DNA from: Polynucleobacter sp. TUM22923
GTDB lineage: Bacteria > Pseudomonadota > Gammaproteobacteria > Burkholderiales > Burkholderiaceae
DNA: 64,000 nt
NCBI RefSeq assembly: GCF_030295705.1
Contig: NZ_AP027274.1
Location: forward strand, 1-64,000
Direction: 5' to 3'
Shown one piece after another: positions 32,034 through 46,200 of the stretch. Position numbers and translations under genes: made by a program. Below the pieces are notes generated by a model, which had not been told where the DNA came from, ran no database searches, and worked only from the letters and a program-made list of their open reading frames with translations. Within the stretch, counting starts at the first letter, position 1. Every line of letters starts with the position of its first letter.

Positions 32034-32528
32034 AGCATCATATTAGCAGTTTTTACGGAAAATATAAGGGTTTTCCCTTAATACACAGAACAACACCGTC
32101 AAAAAAAGAATAAAAACGGATGTGAACAGCATCAAAATGAATACAAGAAGATAAAAAATGAATGAAATAGAAAATTTTTTAAAAAAAGATAAATTATTTT
32201 GAAAACATAAATCATTGTTTTTAAACATGTTTTTTTAAAAGTAAGAAAAAAAAGTCGTTATTTAAGGAAAAAGACTACGAAAGGTGTTGACGACCCAAAA
32301 TTAGTGCGCTATAGTCTTATCTCTCTGCTGAGTGTTATTTGAAATACGAAACAAGTCAGCCCTCTTTAAAAATTAGTCAACCGATAATTGTGGGTACTAA
32401 GTGAAAGCATCAAGTCCTTCGGGACAGATGTAAATAAATAGTACTCATAGACAGTAAAAAGATTTGGTTTTATTACCAAGTCAATTTCTTTTGAATGAGT
32501 GCGACGATCCGCAAGGATCACAGGAATT
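32034..32528 (+). promoter_or_regulatory. rRNA operon upstream region: promoter, leader and boxA
   Basis: This 495-base stretch has no gene. 32040-32280 is extremely AT-rich with A-tracts (UP-element-like). A strong promoter lies at TTGACG (32287-32292), 17 bases, TATAGT (32310-32315), followed by a leader of about 210 bases. A boxA-like CTCTTTAAA is at 32362-32370, expected for NusB-S10 antitermination. The section near 32505-32520 contains a small hairpin (GATCCGCAAGGATC), probably part of 16S processing. Confidence 0.85.
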
Positions 32529-34064
<1,536 letters not shown>

Positions 34065-34118
34065 GAGAAAGATGCTGGATTTTAGTGCCCACACTTATCG
34101 GTTGACAATAAAAGCCAC

Positions 34119-34195
34119 GGGTCTGTAGCTCAGCTGGTTAGAGCACTGTGTTGATAACGCAGGGGTCGTAGGTTCAAGTCCTACCAGACCCACCA
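34119..34195 (+). tRNA. tRNA-Ile (GAT)
   Basis: A 77-base cloverleaf with encoded CCA in the 16S-23S spacer. The anticodon loop TTGATAA gives GAT. T-arm AGGTTCAAGTCCT. Acceptor GGGTCTG pairs with CAGACCC. Confidence 0.97.
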
Positions 34196-34225
34196 CCAGC
34201 CAGAAACAAGACTTAGTGGAACGTT

Positions 34226-34301
34226 GGGGGATTAGCTCAGCTGGGAGAGCACCTGCTTTGCAAGCAGGGGGTCGTCGGTTCGATCCCGTCATCCTCCACC
34301 A
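34226..34301 (+). tRNA. tRNA-Ala (TGC)
   Basis: A 76-base cloverleaf with encoded CCA in the 16S-23S spacer, 30 bases after tRNA-Ile. Anticodon TGC in loop TTTGCAA. The acceptor has one G-U pair (GGGGGAT/ATCCTCC). Confidence 0.97.
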
Positions 34302-34567
34302 TCATCTAAATGTCAAAACTAAACAAACATTTAATTGTTTAGTTTTGCCATTTATGGCTGTTCTTTAAAAATTTGAGTAAGCAAAGTGTCTAATGTTTCT
34401 TTGAGAGAGCATTAGACAATGTAATAGGGTAAAGATTGAATCATCAATCAGTAATATCAAACGAGTTTTTAAAGTTCTTTAATACGTACTTATAGTTTGG
34501 ATTACGGCAAACATGTCAGTTGTAGAAGTAAAACCTGTAACGGTTACTAGCAATGGTGCTCGTTATA
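34302..34567 (+). promoter_or_regulatory. Spacer before 23S: processing hairpin and boxA-like elements
   Basis: The spacer contains a perfect 12-base-pair hairpin, CAAAACTAAACA (34314-34325) with TGTTTAGTTTTG (34336-34347), followed by boxA-like TGTTCTTTAAAA (34359-34370) and a second GTTCTTTAA (34474-34482). The boxA is expected before 23S for antitermination; the hairpin is probably an RNase processing site. Confidence 0.6.
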
Positions 34568-37443
<2,876 letters not shown>

Positions 37444-37546
37444 TAACCAGCACTATTGTGTTGGATGTTTGCCAGATTTAATCTGCAACCCAAATTACAT
37501 GCTTACTCAAATAGAACTGTTGATTTATCAACAGTTCGACCCTCTA

Positions 37547-37663
37547 CGCCCGGTGACCATAGCAAGTTGGAACCACTCCTTCCCATCCCGAACAGGACAG
37601 TGAAACGACTTTACGCCGATGATAGTGCGGATTACCCGTGTGAAAGTAGGTAACTGCCGGGCA
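37547..37663 (+). rRNA. rrf: 5S ribosomal RNA
   Basis: About 117 bases. The terminal helix GCCCGGT/ACTGCCGGGC is present, with the conserved CCCATCCCGAACAG region. Between it and 23S is a short hairpin (ACTGTTGAT/ATCAACAGT near 37517) likely used in processing. Confidence 0.95.
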
Positions 37664-37671
37664 CCAATGCG

Positions 37672-37703
37672 ACGCCCAGACCCTCTTAGGTCTGGGCGTT
37701 TTT
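37672..37703 (+). terminator. rRNA operon terminator
   Basis: ACGCCCAGACC (37672-37682), loop CTCTTA, GGTCTGGGCGT (37689-37699), then a T-run to 37703: an 11-base-pair GC-rich rho-independent terminator 8 bases after 5S. Confidence 0.95.
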
Positions 37704-37725
37704 ACTTGTGCAAAGCGTTTAGAGA

Positions 37726-37754
37726 TTGACAGATACTCCATTCGGAGTCAGAAT
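37726..37754 (+). promoter_or_regulatory. Promoter of the tRNA-Tyr-Gly-Thr-tuf operon
   Basis: A perfect -35 TTGACA (37726-37731), a 17-base spacer and CAGAAT (37749-37754) as the -10, immediately after the rRNA terminator and 12 bases before tRNA-Tyr. This explains expression of the three tRNAs and tuf independently of rrn. Confidence 0.75.
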
Positions 37755-37765
37755 ATTAGGTTGAC

Positions 37766-37850
37766 GGAGGGGTGTCCGAGCGGCTAAAGGAGGCAGACTG
37801 TAAATCTGTTGGCTATGCCTACGTAGGTTCGAATCCTACCCCCTCCACCA
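37766..37850 (+). tRNA. tRNA-Tyr (GTA)
   Basis: An 85-base tRNA with a long variable arm and encoded CCA. Anticodon GTA in CTGTAAA. Acceptor GGAGGGG pairs with CCCCTCC. Confidence 0.97.
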
Positions 37851-37934
37851 CAGACTGTATTAACGGTCTGTTTGTATTGAGAGGTATTAGATTGATAATT
37901 GCTTCTGTAGTTGATGTGATTTGGTGAGATTACT

Positions 37935-38008
37935 GCGGGATTAGTTTAATGGTAAAACAGCAGATTTCCAATCTTCGGTCAAGAGTTCGATTCTCTTATC
38001 CCGCTCCA
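37935..38008 (+). tRNA. tRNA-Gly (TCC)
   Basis: A 74-base cloverleaf with encoded CCA. Anticodon TCC in loop TTTCCAA. Acceptor GCGGGAT pairs with ATCCCGC. Confidence 0.96.
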
Positions 38009-38053
38009 ATCATTCCAACTGCCGTTGTTTTTATAAAATATTAGTAAGTATTA

Positions 38054-38128
<75 letters not shown>

Positions 38129-38189
38129 TGATTGAAATTATTTATCATGTAATTTTTTGATTTACGAGTAAATTAAAGGCAGACAAAAA

Positions 38190-39380
38190 ATGGCAAAAGA
38201 AAAGTTTCAGCGGACAAAACCGCACGTAAACGTTGGTACTATCGGTCACGTTGACCACGGTAAAACTACCTTAACAGCAGCGATTGCTACCGTGCTTTCA
38301 AAAGCATTTGGTGGCGAAGCAAAAGCATACGATCAAATCGATGCTGCTCCAGAAGAAAAGGCACGCGGTATTACGATTAATACTGCACACGTTGAGTATG
38401 AGACAGCCAATCGTCACTACGCTCACGTTGATTGCCCAGGACATGCTGACTATGTCAAGAACATGATTACCGGTGCTGCCCAGATGGACGGCGCTATTTT
38501 GGTTTGTTCTGCAGCTGATGGTCCAATGCCACAAACGCGTGAGCATATCCTCTTGGCTCGCCAAGTAGGTGTTCCATACATCATCGTGTTCTTAAACAAA
38601 TGCGATATGGTTGATGATGCTGAGTTATTAGAGTTAGTCGAAATGGAAGTGCGTGAGCTTCTTTCTAAATATGACTTCCCTGGTGATGACACTCCAATCA
38701 TTCAAGGTTCTGCTAAGTTAGCACTCGAAGGTGATGAAGGCCCAATGGGTTCCGTTGCCATTATGAAGTTGGCTGAAGCACTAGATAACTACATCCCAAC
38801 TCCAGAGCGCGCAATTGATGGTGCGTTCTTGATGCCTGTAGAAGATGTGTTCTCCATCTCCGGTCGCGGTACTGTCGTTACTGGCCGTATCGAGCGCGGT
38901 ATTGTTAAGGTTGGTGAAGAGATTGAAGTTATTGGTATCAAGCCAACAATCAAAACGACTTGTACCGGTGTAGAGATGTTCCGTAAATTGCTCGACCAAG
39001 GTCAAGCAGGCGATAACGTCGGTATCTTGTTGCGCGGTACAAAGCGTGAAGAAGTAGAGCGCGGTCAAGTATTGGCTAAGCCAGGTTCAATCACACCACA
39101 TACTCACTTTACAGCCGAGGTTTATATCTTGGGTAAAGATGAAGGTGGACGTCATACACCATTCTTTAACAACTATCGTCCTCAGTTTTACTTCCGTACT
39201 ACGGACGTAACTGGTTCAATTGAGTTGCCAACAGACAAAGAAATGGTGATGCCTGGTGATAACGTGACGATTACTGTCAAACTCATCGCGCCAATCGCGA
39301 TGGAAGAAGGCTTACGTTTTGCGATTCGTGAAGGTGGCCGTACAGTTGGCGCCGGAGTGGTTGCTAAGATTTTGGCTTGA
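38190..39380 (+). CDS. tuf: Elongation factor Tu (copy 1)
   Basis: EF-Tu (396 aa) delivers aminoacyl-tRNA to the ribosome with GTP. G motifs GHVDHGKT (about 19-26), DCPGHADY (about 81-88) and NKCDM (about 136-140) are intact, followed by beta-barrel domains 2 and 3. The gene is base-for-base identical to 54993-56183, and identity continues 11 bases upstream and 4 downstream. It lies in the tRNA-tuf-tRNA-secE-nusG context that corresponds to E. coli tufB. Confidence 0.98.
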   Translation: MAKEKFQRTKPHVNVGTIGHVDHGKTTLTAAIATVLSKAFGGEAKAYDQIDAAPEEKARGITINTAHVEYETANRHYAHVDCPGHADYVKNMITGAAQMDGAILVCSAADGPMPQTREHILLARQVGVPYIIVFLNKCDMVDDAELLELVEMEVRELLSKYDFPGDDTPIIQGSAKLALEGDEGPMGSVAIMKLAEALDNYIPTPERAIDGAFLMPVEDVFSISGRGTVVTGRIERGIVKVGEEIEVIGIKPTIKTTCTGVEMFRKLLDQGQAGDNVGILLRGTKREEVERGQVLAKPGSITPHTHFTAEVYILGKDEGGRHTPFFNNYRPQFYFRTTDVTGSIELPTDKEMVMPGDNVTITVKLIAPIAMEEGLRFAIREGGRTVGAGVVAKILA

Positions 39381-39390
39381 TTTAGGATGA

Positions 39391-39465
39391 AGGGGTGTAG
39401 CTCAATTGGCAGAGCGTTGGTCTCCAAAACCAAAGGTTGGGGGTTCGATGCCCTCCGCCCCTGCC
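39391..39465 (+). tRNA. tRNA-Trp (CCA)
   Basis: A 75-base cloverleaf with encoded CCA. Anticodon CCA in loop CTCCAAA. Ten bases after tuf and 21 before secE, a common betaproteobacterial order. Confidence 0.96.
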
Positions 39466-39486
39466 ACGATTTGAACTGGAAGTGAT

Positions 39487-39864
39487 ATGTCTCAACAAAC
39501 AGTAGGTAATTCTGAAGAAAAAAGTAGCTGGGTCTCAGGACTCGCTGCTTTAATTGTCGTTGCTGCGTTGGTGCTCTACTACACGCTAGCCGATCAATCT
39601 TTATTAATTCGTCTTCTGGTTTTATTTGGCGGCATCGCTTTTGCAGTTTTTATTGTGGCTATTTCTCCTGATGGGCGACGTTTTGTCGCCTATGCAAAAG
39701 ATTCTTGGTATGAAGTAAAAAAGGTTGTTTGGCCTACTCGTAAAGAGACGACTCAAATGACCCTAGTCGTATTTGGCTTTGTCCTGGTGATGTCCATATT
39801 TTTGTGGGTTGCAGACAAATTAATTGAATGGCTAGTTTTTTCAGTCTTTCTTGGCTGGAAGTGA
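39487..39864 (+). CDS. secE: Preprotein translocase subunit SecE
   Basis: SecE clamps the SecY channel. The 125 aa form has three hydrophobic helices (about 18-36, 40-57, 90-118) as in E. coli, with the conserved amphipathic segment WYEVKKVVWPTRKETTQ before the last one. Usual neighbour of nusG, which starts 7 bases after its stop. Confidence 0.97.
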   Translation: MSQQTVGNSEEKSSWVSGLAALIVVAALVLYYTLADQSLLIRLLVLFGGIAFAVFIVAISPDGRRFVAYAKDSWYEVKKVVWPTRKETTQMTLVVFGFVLVMSIFLWVADKLIEWLVFSVFLGWK

Positions 39865-39871
39865 GTAAATA

Positions 39872-40444
39872 ATGATTGATGCTGAATTAGTCTCGAATCC
39901 ACAAGCAACTGGCAATATGCGCTGGTATGTAATCCATGCTTATTCTGGAATGGAAAAAAGCGTGAAGCGCGGACTTGAGGAGCGCATTGCACGTTCAGGA
40001 ATGCTTGATAAATTTGGCCGTATTTTAGTGCCATCTGAAGAAGTTGTTGAAATTAAAGCAGGCCAAAAGTCAGTTAGTGAGCGCCGTTTCTTTCCTGGAT
40101 ATGTATTGATTGAAATGGAAATGACTGATGAGAGCTGGCATTTAGTTAAAAATACTCCAAAAGTAACTGGATTTGTTGGTGGCGTTCGAAATCGTCCAAG
40201 CCCCATTTCTACTGCTGAAGTAACAAAAATTATGGATCAAATGCAGGCTGGTGTTGACAAGCCTAAGCCTAAAACCTTATTTGAAGTGGGTGAAATGGTT
40301 CGAGTTAAGGAAGGTCCATTCTTAGACTTCAACGGAAATATTGAAGAAGTAAATTACGAGAAGTCTAGATTGCGCGTTTCTGTTACAATTTTTGGCCGCG
40401 GTACTCCAGTTGAGCTGGAGTTCGGGCAAGTAGAAAAAATGTAA
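39872..40444 (+). CDS. nusG: Transcription termination/antitermination factor NusG
   Basis: NusG (190 aa) binds the RNA polymerase clamp and links it with Rho or ribosomal S10. The NGN domain has [17 protein letters not shown] (about 17-33) and [12 protein letters not shown]; the KOW domain has [21 protein letters not shown]. The first 16 residues before the NGN domain are longer than in E. coli; the next ATG (39917) begins MRWYV and is a possible alternative start. Confidence 0.96.
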   Translation: MIDAELVSNPQATGNMRWYVIHAYSGMEKSVKRGLEERIARSGMLDKFGRILVPSEEVVEIKAGQKSVSERRFFPGYVLIEMEMTDESWHLVKNTPKVTGFVGGVRNRPSPISTAEVTKIMDQMQAGVDKPKPKTLFEVGEMVRVKEGPFLDFNGNIEEVNYEKSRLRVSVTIFGRGTPVELEFGQVEKM

Positions 40445-40597
40445 TAAAACAAGGCTTTAGGCTTTGTGTAGTGAAAAAAGCAGTGCAAGAGGTTAGTAAT
40501 AACCGAGGAGCGGAGCTAGAAAGCCAAAAAACTAGCGAAGCGTTTACTCAACAGCGGTCTCATTGGTGACAATTAGGCGCGCTTAAAGGAGCAATTA

Positions 40598-41029
40598 ATG
40601 GCAAAGAAGATTATTGGCTTTATCAAACTGCAGATACCTGCAGGTAAAGCAAACCCATCCCCACCAGTCGGCCCAGCTTTGGGTCAGCGTGGACTTAATA
40701 TTATGGAATTCTGTAAGGCGTTCAATGCTCAAACACAGAGCATGGAACCAGGCTTACCTATTCCTGTTGTGATTACTGCTTTCGCAGATAAGAGCTTCAC
40801 ATTCATCATGAAGACGCCTCCAGCGACAATCATGATTAAGAAGGCTGCGAAAATTGAAAAAGGTTCACCACGTCCTCATACCGATAAGGTAGGAACAATT
40901 ACTCGTGCTCAAGCAGAAGAGATTGCTAAAGCAAAAATGCCCGATTTAACAGCTGCTGATATGGATGCTGCTGTAAGAACAATCGCTGGTAGCGCCCGAT
41001 CAATGGGCATCACAGTGGAAGGCCTGTAA
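40598..41029 (+). CDS. rplK: 50S ribosomal protein L11
   Basis: L11 (143 aa) binds the GTPase-associated centre of 23S rRNA. The proline-rich loop [20 protein letters not shown] near the N terminus and the C-terminal RNA-binding GSARSMGI motif are present. AAAGGAG at 40584-40590 lies 7 bases before ATG. The 153-base leader before it is the likely place for L1 autoregulation, as known in E. coli. Confidence 0.98.
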   Translation: MAKKIIGFIKLQIPAGKANPSPPVGPALGQRGLNIMEFCKAFNAQTQSMEPGLPIPVVITAFADKSFTFIMKTPPATIMIKKAAKIEKGSPRPHTDKVGTITRAQAEEIAKAKMPDLTAADMDAAVRTIAGSARSMGITVEGL

Positions 41030-41031
41030 TC

Positions 41032-41733
41032 ATGACTAAGTTATCTAAGCGTTTAAAAGCAATCGAAGCTAAAGTTGATCGTAATAAGTTCTATGCATTA
41101 GAAGATGCATTGAACTTGGTTAAAGAGTGTGCAACTGCAAAGTTTGATGAATCTATCGACGTAGCGGTTCAGCTCGGTATCGACGCAAAAAAATCTGATC
41201 AAGTAGTGCGCGGAGCGGTTGTGCTTCCTGCCGGTACTGGTAGACATGTACGCGTAGCAGTTTTTGCCCAAGGCGAGAAAGCTGAACAAGCTAAAGCAGC
41301 TGGTGCAGAAATTGTTGGCATGGAAGAGTTGGCCGAGCAAATCAAAGGTGGAAAAATTGACTTTGATATTTTGATCGCCTCTCCAGACACGATGAAAATT
41401 GTTGGTACATTGGGTCAGGTATTGGGCCCACGCGGCTTAATGCCGAATCCAAAAGTGGGAACAGTAACTCCGGATGTCGCTACTGCAGTTAAAAATGCAA
41501 AAGCAGGTCAAGTGCAGTTCCGTGTCGACAAAGCCGGTATTGTGCATGCCAGTATTGGCCGTCGTTCATTCGAGCCAGCTGCATTAAAGTCCAATTTACT
41601 TGCATTGCTTGAGGCTTTGAATAAAGCAAAACCTCCAGCATCAAAGGGTATTTATTTAAGAAAGGTCGCCGTAAGCAGCACCATGGGTGCAGGCGTACGG
41701 GTTGACCAAGCATCGATACAGGCAGCGCAGTAA
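41032..41733 (+). CDS. rplA: 50S ribosomal protein L1
   Basis: L1 (233 aa) forms the mobile stalk near the E site and represses its own rplKA operon. The conserved [16 protein letters not shown] stretch is at about 127-142, with the two-domain pattern around it. It starts 2 bases after the rplK stop, so the pair is coupled. Confidence 0.98.
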   Translation: MTKLSKRLKAIEAKVDRNKFYALEDALNLVKECATAKFDESIDVAVQLGIDAKKSDQVVRGAVVLPAGTGRHVRVAVFAQGEKAEQAKAAGAEIVGMEELAEQIKGGKIDFDILIASPDTMKIVGTLGQVLGPRGLMPNPKVGTVTPDVATAVKNAKAGQVQFRVDKAGIVHASIGRRSFEPAALKSNLLALLEALNKAKPPASKGIYLRKVAVSSTMGAGVRVDQASIQAAQ

Positions 41734-41979
41734 TACAGTAAAGCGCTTTTTGTAGCAAAAAGAACTTTGGGTCGGCTTTTGTTGTAACCAATAAAAGCCG
41801 AACATCAAAGACCGTTGGCGGATTCATTTGCTAGTCAAGAAATAGATTCTTAATCGTTACGAGAGTGATGGCCAGCGCAGATGGCGACCCTGAAAAGATT
41901 TCACAATTTTTTGTGACAAATGATCAGACGCTGGTGTGTAACCCCAACTGGAAACAGTTGGTTTTTAAGGAGTTAAACC
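41734..41979 (+). promoter_or_regulatory. rplJL leader region
   Basis: 246 bases without a gene. Two perfect hairpins are seen: CTTTTTG (41746-41752) with CAAAAAG (41756-41762), and TCGGCTTTT (41772-41780) with AAAAGCCGA (41793-41801). Another small stem, AACTGGAAACAGTT (41945-41958), lies near the start of rplJ. By analogy with E. coli this leader is where the L10-L12 complex represses translation of rplJL; the binding site itself was not identified. Confidence 0.55.
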
Positions 41980-42621
41980 GTGCCTTTGAATGTACAAGAC
42001 AAAAAAGCGATTGTTGCTGATGTCGGCGCTCAATTGGCGGGAGCTCAAACAGTCGTGCTTGCTGAATACCGTGGTATTCCAGTTGAGCAGTTGACAAAGC
42101 TTCGTGCAAGTGCACGTGACCATGGTGTCTATCTTCGCGTTTTGAAGAACACATTGGCGCGCCGTGCTGCACAAGGCACACAGTTTGAGCCTCTTGCTGA
42201 TTCGATGACTGGGCCCTTGATTTATAGCATCTCTGCTGATCCGATTGCTTCGGCAAAAGTATTGCAGAACTTTGCTAAAACTCAAGACAAGCTCGTTATT
42301 ACAGCTGGCTTATACAACGGTAAATTGCTAGATGTAGCAGCCGTTAAAGCATTAGCGGCAATTCCTAGTCGCGATGAGTTGTTATCTCAGTTATTGGGTG
42401 TGATGTTGGCACCAGTTTCTGCAATGGCTCGCGTATTAGGTGCAGTAGCAGCACAAAAGGCAGCAGGAGCACCCGCTCCAGTGGCCGAAGTAGCGCCAGC
42501 CGCAGTAGCAGCTCCAGCAGAAGTTACTGCCGAAGCCGCAGCTCCAGAAGCTAGTGCAGAACCTGCAGCTGCTCCAGAAGCTGGAACAGAACCAAACGTT
42601 GAAACCCCTGCCGCTGAATAA
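41980..42621 (+). CDS. rplJ: 50S ribosomal protein L10 with a long Ala/Pro/Glu tail
   Basis: L10 is the base of the L7/L12 stalk. The core (about 1-160) is standard, with [20 protein letters not shown] and LKNTLARRA. It is followed by roughly 48 extra residues made almost only of Ala, Pro, Glu, Val and Thr, giving 213 aa against about 165-175 usual. The start is GTG 41980 with AAGGAG (41968-41973) six bases upstream. The tail looks like a disordered extension beyond the L12-binding helix. Confidence 0.96.
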   Translation: MPLNVQDKKAIVADVGAQLAGAQTVVLAEYRGIPVEQLTKLRASARDHGVYLRVLKNTLARRAAQGTQFEPLADSMTGPLIYSISADPIASAKVLQNFAKTQDKLVITAGLYNGKLLDVAAVKALAAIPSRDELLSQLLGVMLAPVSAMARVLGAVAAQKAAGAPAPVAEVAPAAVAAPAEVTAEAAAPEASAEPAAAPEAGTEPNVETPAAE

Positions 42622-42656
42622 GCGACAGTTAACTATTAAAGTATTAGGAGCTAAAA

Positions 42657-43028
42657 ATGGCGATTACTAAAGAAGAAATCATTGATGCAGTAGGCAGCAT
42701 GTCCGTAATGGATTTGAACGACTTAGTTAAGGCGTTCGAAGAGAAGTTTGGCGTATCCGCAGCAGCCATGGCTGTTGCTGGCCCAGCTGGTGCTGGCGCT
42801 GCTGCAGCTGAAGAGCAAACAGAATTTACTGTTAACTTGCTTGAAGCTGGCGCAAACAAAGTATCAGTAATTAAGGCTGTTCGCGAAATTACTGGTCTTG
42901 GCCTAAAAGAAGCAAAAGACTTAGTTGACGGTGCTCCAAAGCCAATCAAAGAGGCTGTTGATAAAAAGACCGCTGAAGAAGCTAAGAAGAAGCTTGACGA
43001 AGCAGGCGCGAAGTCAGAAATTAAGTAA
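42657..43028 (+). CDS. rplL: 50S ribosomal protein L7/L12
   Basis: L7/L12 (123 aa) is the multimeric stalk protein recruiting GTPase factors. N-terminal dimerisation domain ([18 protein letters not shown]), Ala/Gly hinge (about 37-52), and the globular C-terminal domain with [25 protein letters not shown] at 42646-42650 is well spaced. Confidence 0.98.
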   Translation: MAITKEEIIDAVGSMSVMDLNDLVKAFEEKFGVSAAAMAVAGPAGAGAAAAEEQTEFTVNLLEAGANKVSVIKAVREITGLGLKEAKDLVDGAPKPIKEAVDKKTAEEAKKKLDEAGAKSEIK

Positions 43029-43038
43029 TACAACAAGT

Positions 43039-43124
43039 GCTAACGTTTCTCAAAAAGAAGCGTTAGCTCAGTTGGGTTTGACCTTTAGTGGTCAAACCCG
43101 ATTTCATTTGTAATTGAAATCGGG
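43039..43124 (+). promoter_or_regulatory. Tandem, partly exclusive hairpins between rplL and rpoB
   Basis: Hairpin 1: GCTAACGTTTCT (43039-43050) with AGAAGCGTTAGC (43056-43067), one G-U. Hairpin 2: GGGTTTGACC (43074-43083) with GGTCAAACCC (43090-43099). Hairpin 3: CCCGATTTCA (43097-43106) with TGAAATCGGG (43115-43124), then GGGTTTG continues. Hairpins 2 and 3 share 43097-43099, so they compete. E. coli has an attenuator and an RNase III site here; a similar role is likely but unproved. Confidence 0.7.
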
Positions 43125-43255
43125 TTTGCCTTCTGATACGACTGCAGAATGCAAGTTTGGTCGGACACTGAATCTATGCGATTGAGTGTTGTCCGCCAGA
43201 GGTTGGTAGTGGCCAACCGCCAAATCTTTGTACAGTCGCTGAATTCGGAGATGAA

Positions 43256-46200
43256 ATGAACTACAGCTTCACCGAACGCAAGCGAGTCCGTAAAAGCTTT
43301 GCTAAGCGAGTAAATAATCACCAGGTTCCGTACCTGATCGCAACCCAGCTGGAATCCTACGCTAAATTTTTACAGGCTGATAAGCCGGCAATGTCTCGTC
43401 TCACTGAGGGACTTCAAGCCGCTTTCACATCGGCATTTCCTATTACGTCAAACAATGGCTACGCACGCATGGAATATGTGTCGTACCAATTGGCGCAGCC
43501 GCCATTTGATGTTAAAGAATGTCAGCAGCGTGGCTATACCTATCACTCAGCTTTACGTGCAAAAGTTCGCTTGATCATTTACGATCGCGAAGCACCTACT
43601 AAGGTAAAAGAAGTAAAAGAGAGTGAAGTTTACATGGGTGAAATTCCACTCATGACTGATAACGGATCATTTGTGATTAACGGCACTGAGCGCGTCATTG
43701 TGTCTCAGTTGCATCGTTCCCCAGGCGTGTTCTTTGAGCACGATAAAGGCAAGACGCATAGTTCCGGAAAACTCCTATTCTCAGCGCGCATTATTCCTTA
43801 CCGTGGTTCATGGCTCGATTTTGAGTTTGATCCTAAGGACGTATTGTATTTCCGAGTTGACCGTCGTCGTAAGATGCCCGTTACCATTTTGCTAAAAGCA
43901 ATTGGTTTAAACAACGAACAGATTTTGGCAAACTTTTTTAACTTTGACCATTTTGCGTTGACAGCCAACGGTGCTGCAATGGAGTTTGTTCCAGAGCGTT
44001 TGCGTGGTCAGATGGCTAACTTCGATGTGCTAGATAAGGATGGCGTTGTTGTCATTCAAAAAGACAAGCGCATCAATGCAAAGCATATTCGTGAACTCGA
44101 GGCCGCTAAAACCAAGAACATTATTGTTCCTGATGACTACTTAGTTGGTCGTGTAGTTGCGCGCAATACTATTGATCCAGATACAGGTGAAATCTTGGCC
44201 TATGCCAATGATGAAATCACGGAAGAGTTATTGGCTACATTGCGTGATGCAGGCATCAAGCAACTAGAGACTATTTATACCAATGACTTAGATTCTGGTG
44301 CTTACATCTCACAAACACTGCGTACAGATGAAACCGCGGATCAGATGGCGGCTCGTATTGCCATCTATCGCATGATGCGTCCTGGCGAGCCACCAACAGA
44401 AGACGCTGTTGAAGCTTTATTCCAGCGTTTGTTCTACAACGAAGATAGTTATGATTTATCTCGCGTTGGTCGTATGAAAGTTAACAGCCGTCTCGGTCGT
44501 TCAGAGATGGAAGGCGCAATGGTTCTATCGGATGAAGATATCCTGGAAACCATTAAGTCACTTGTTGATTTACGTAACGGCAAAGGTGAGGTTGATGACA
44601 TCGATCACCTGGGCAATCGTCGCGTACGTTGTGTTGGTGAGTTAGCAGAAAATCAATTTCGTGCAGGCTTATCACGCGTAGAGCGTGCTGTGAAAGAGCG
44701 TCTCGGCCAAGCCGAAACAGAAAATCTCATGCCGCATGACTTGATCAACAGCAAGCCAATTTCTTCGGCTATTCGTGAATTTTTCGGATCTTCACAGTTG
44801 TCTCAGTTTATGGACCAAACAAATCCTCTGTCAGAGATCACGCATAAGCGTCGTATCTCAGCACTGGGACCTGGTGGCTTAACACGTGAGCGCGCTGGCT
44901 TTGAAGTGCGTGACGTACACCCTACTCACTACGGTCGTGTTTGTCCTATCGAAACGCCAGAGGGACCAAACATTGGTCTGATCAACTCACTCGCGCTATT
45001 TGCACGCCTAAACGAGCACGGTTTCTTAGAGACGCCGTATCGTAAAGTAGCAAACAGTAAAGTAAGTGATGAAGTAATGTATCTCTCGGCGATTGAAGAG
45101 GCTAAATATGTTATCGCGCAGGCGAATGCAACAATCGACAAGAGCGGCAAATTAGCTGACGAACTGGTTTCAGCTCGTCAAGCCGGCGAAACGATGATGG
45201 TCAGTCCAGAGCGCGTTGACTTTATTGACGTAGCGCCTAGTCAAATCGTTTCTGCAGCGGCTTCGCTTGTGCCATTTTTAGAGCATGATGATGCGAACCG
45301 TGCATTGATGGGTGCGAACATGCAGCGTCAAGCAGTTCCTTGCTTACGCCCTGATAAACCATTAGTTGGAACAGGCCTAGAGCGCATTGTGGCAGTGGAT
45401 TCCGGCACAGTTGTATTGGCTAACCGCGGCGGTATTGTGGATTACGTTGATGCAAACCGTATCGTTATTCGTGTAAACGATGATGAAACTGCGGCTGGCG
45501 AAGTTGGTGTCGAGATTTATAACCTCATTAAGTACACCCGCTCAAATCAAAATACCAACATCAATCAGCGTCCGATCGTTCAAGTTGGAGATCGTGTAGC
45601 TCGTGGTGACGTGGTAGCTGATGGTGCATCGACAGACTTGGGTGAGTTAGCCTTGGGTCAAAATATGACCGTGGCATTTATGCCATGGAACGGTTACAAC
45701 TTTGAAGATTCAATTTTGATTTCTGAGAAGGTAGTTGCTGATGACCGTTACACTTCAATTCATATTGAGGAGCTGTCCGTTGTTGCACGCGATACCAAGC
45801 TAGGCTCAGAAGAAATTACACGTGACATTTCAAATTTAGCAGAGTCACAACTCTCGCGTTTAGATGAAAGCGGTATTGTTTATATTGGAGCTGAAGTTCA
45901 AGCCGGCGACGTATTGGTTGGCAAGGTAACTCCGAAGGGCGAGACAACACTGACACCTGAAGAGAAGTTACTTCGTGCGATTTTCGGTGAGAAAGCGTCT
46001 GATGTAAAAGATACATCTTTACGTGTTCCTTCTGGAATGATCGGTACAGTTATTGACGTTCAAGTCTTCACCCGTGAAGGAATTGAGCGCGATGCACGTG
46101 CACAAGCCATTATTCAAGAAGAGCTACAGCGCTATCGTTTGGATTTAAACGATCAGTTGCGTATTGTTGAGGGCGATGCCTTCATGCGTTTAGAAAAACT

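Noticed and set aside
32065..32080. TAAGGG/CCCTTA hairpin upstream of the rRNA promoter as a terminator for the minus-strand GNAT gene.
   Set aside because: It lies upstream of that gene and has no T-run in the useful direction.
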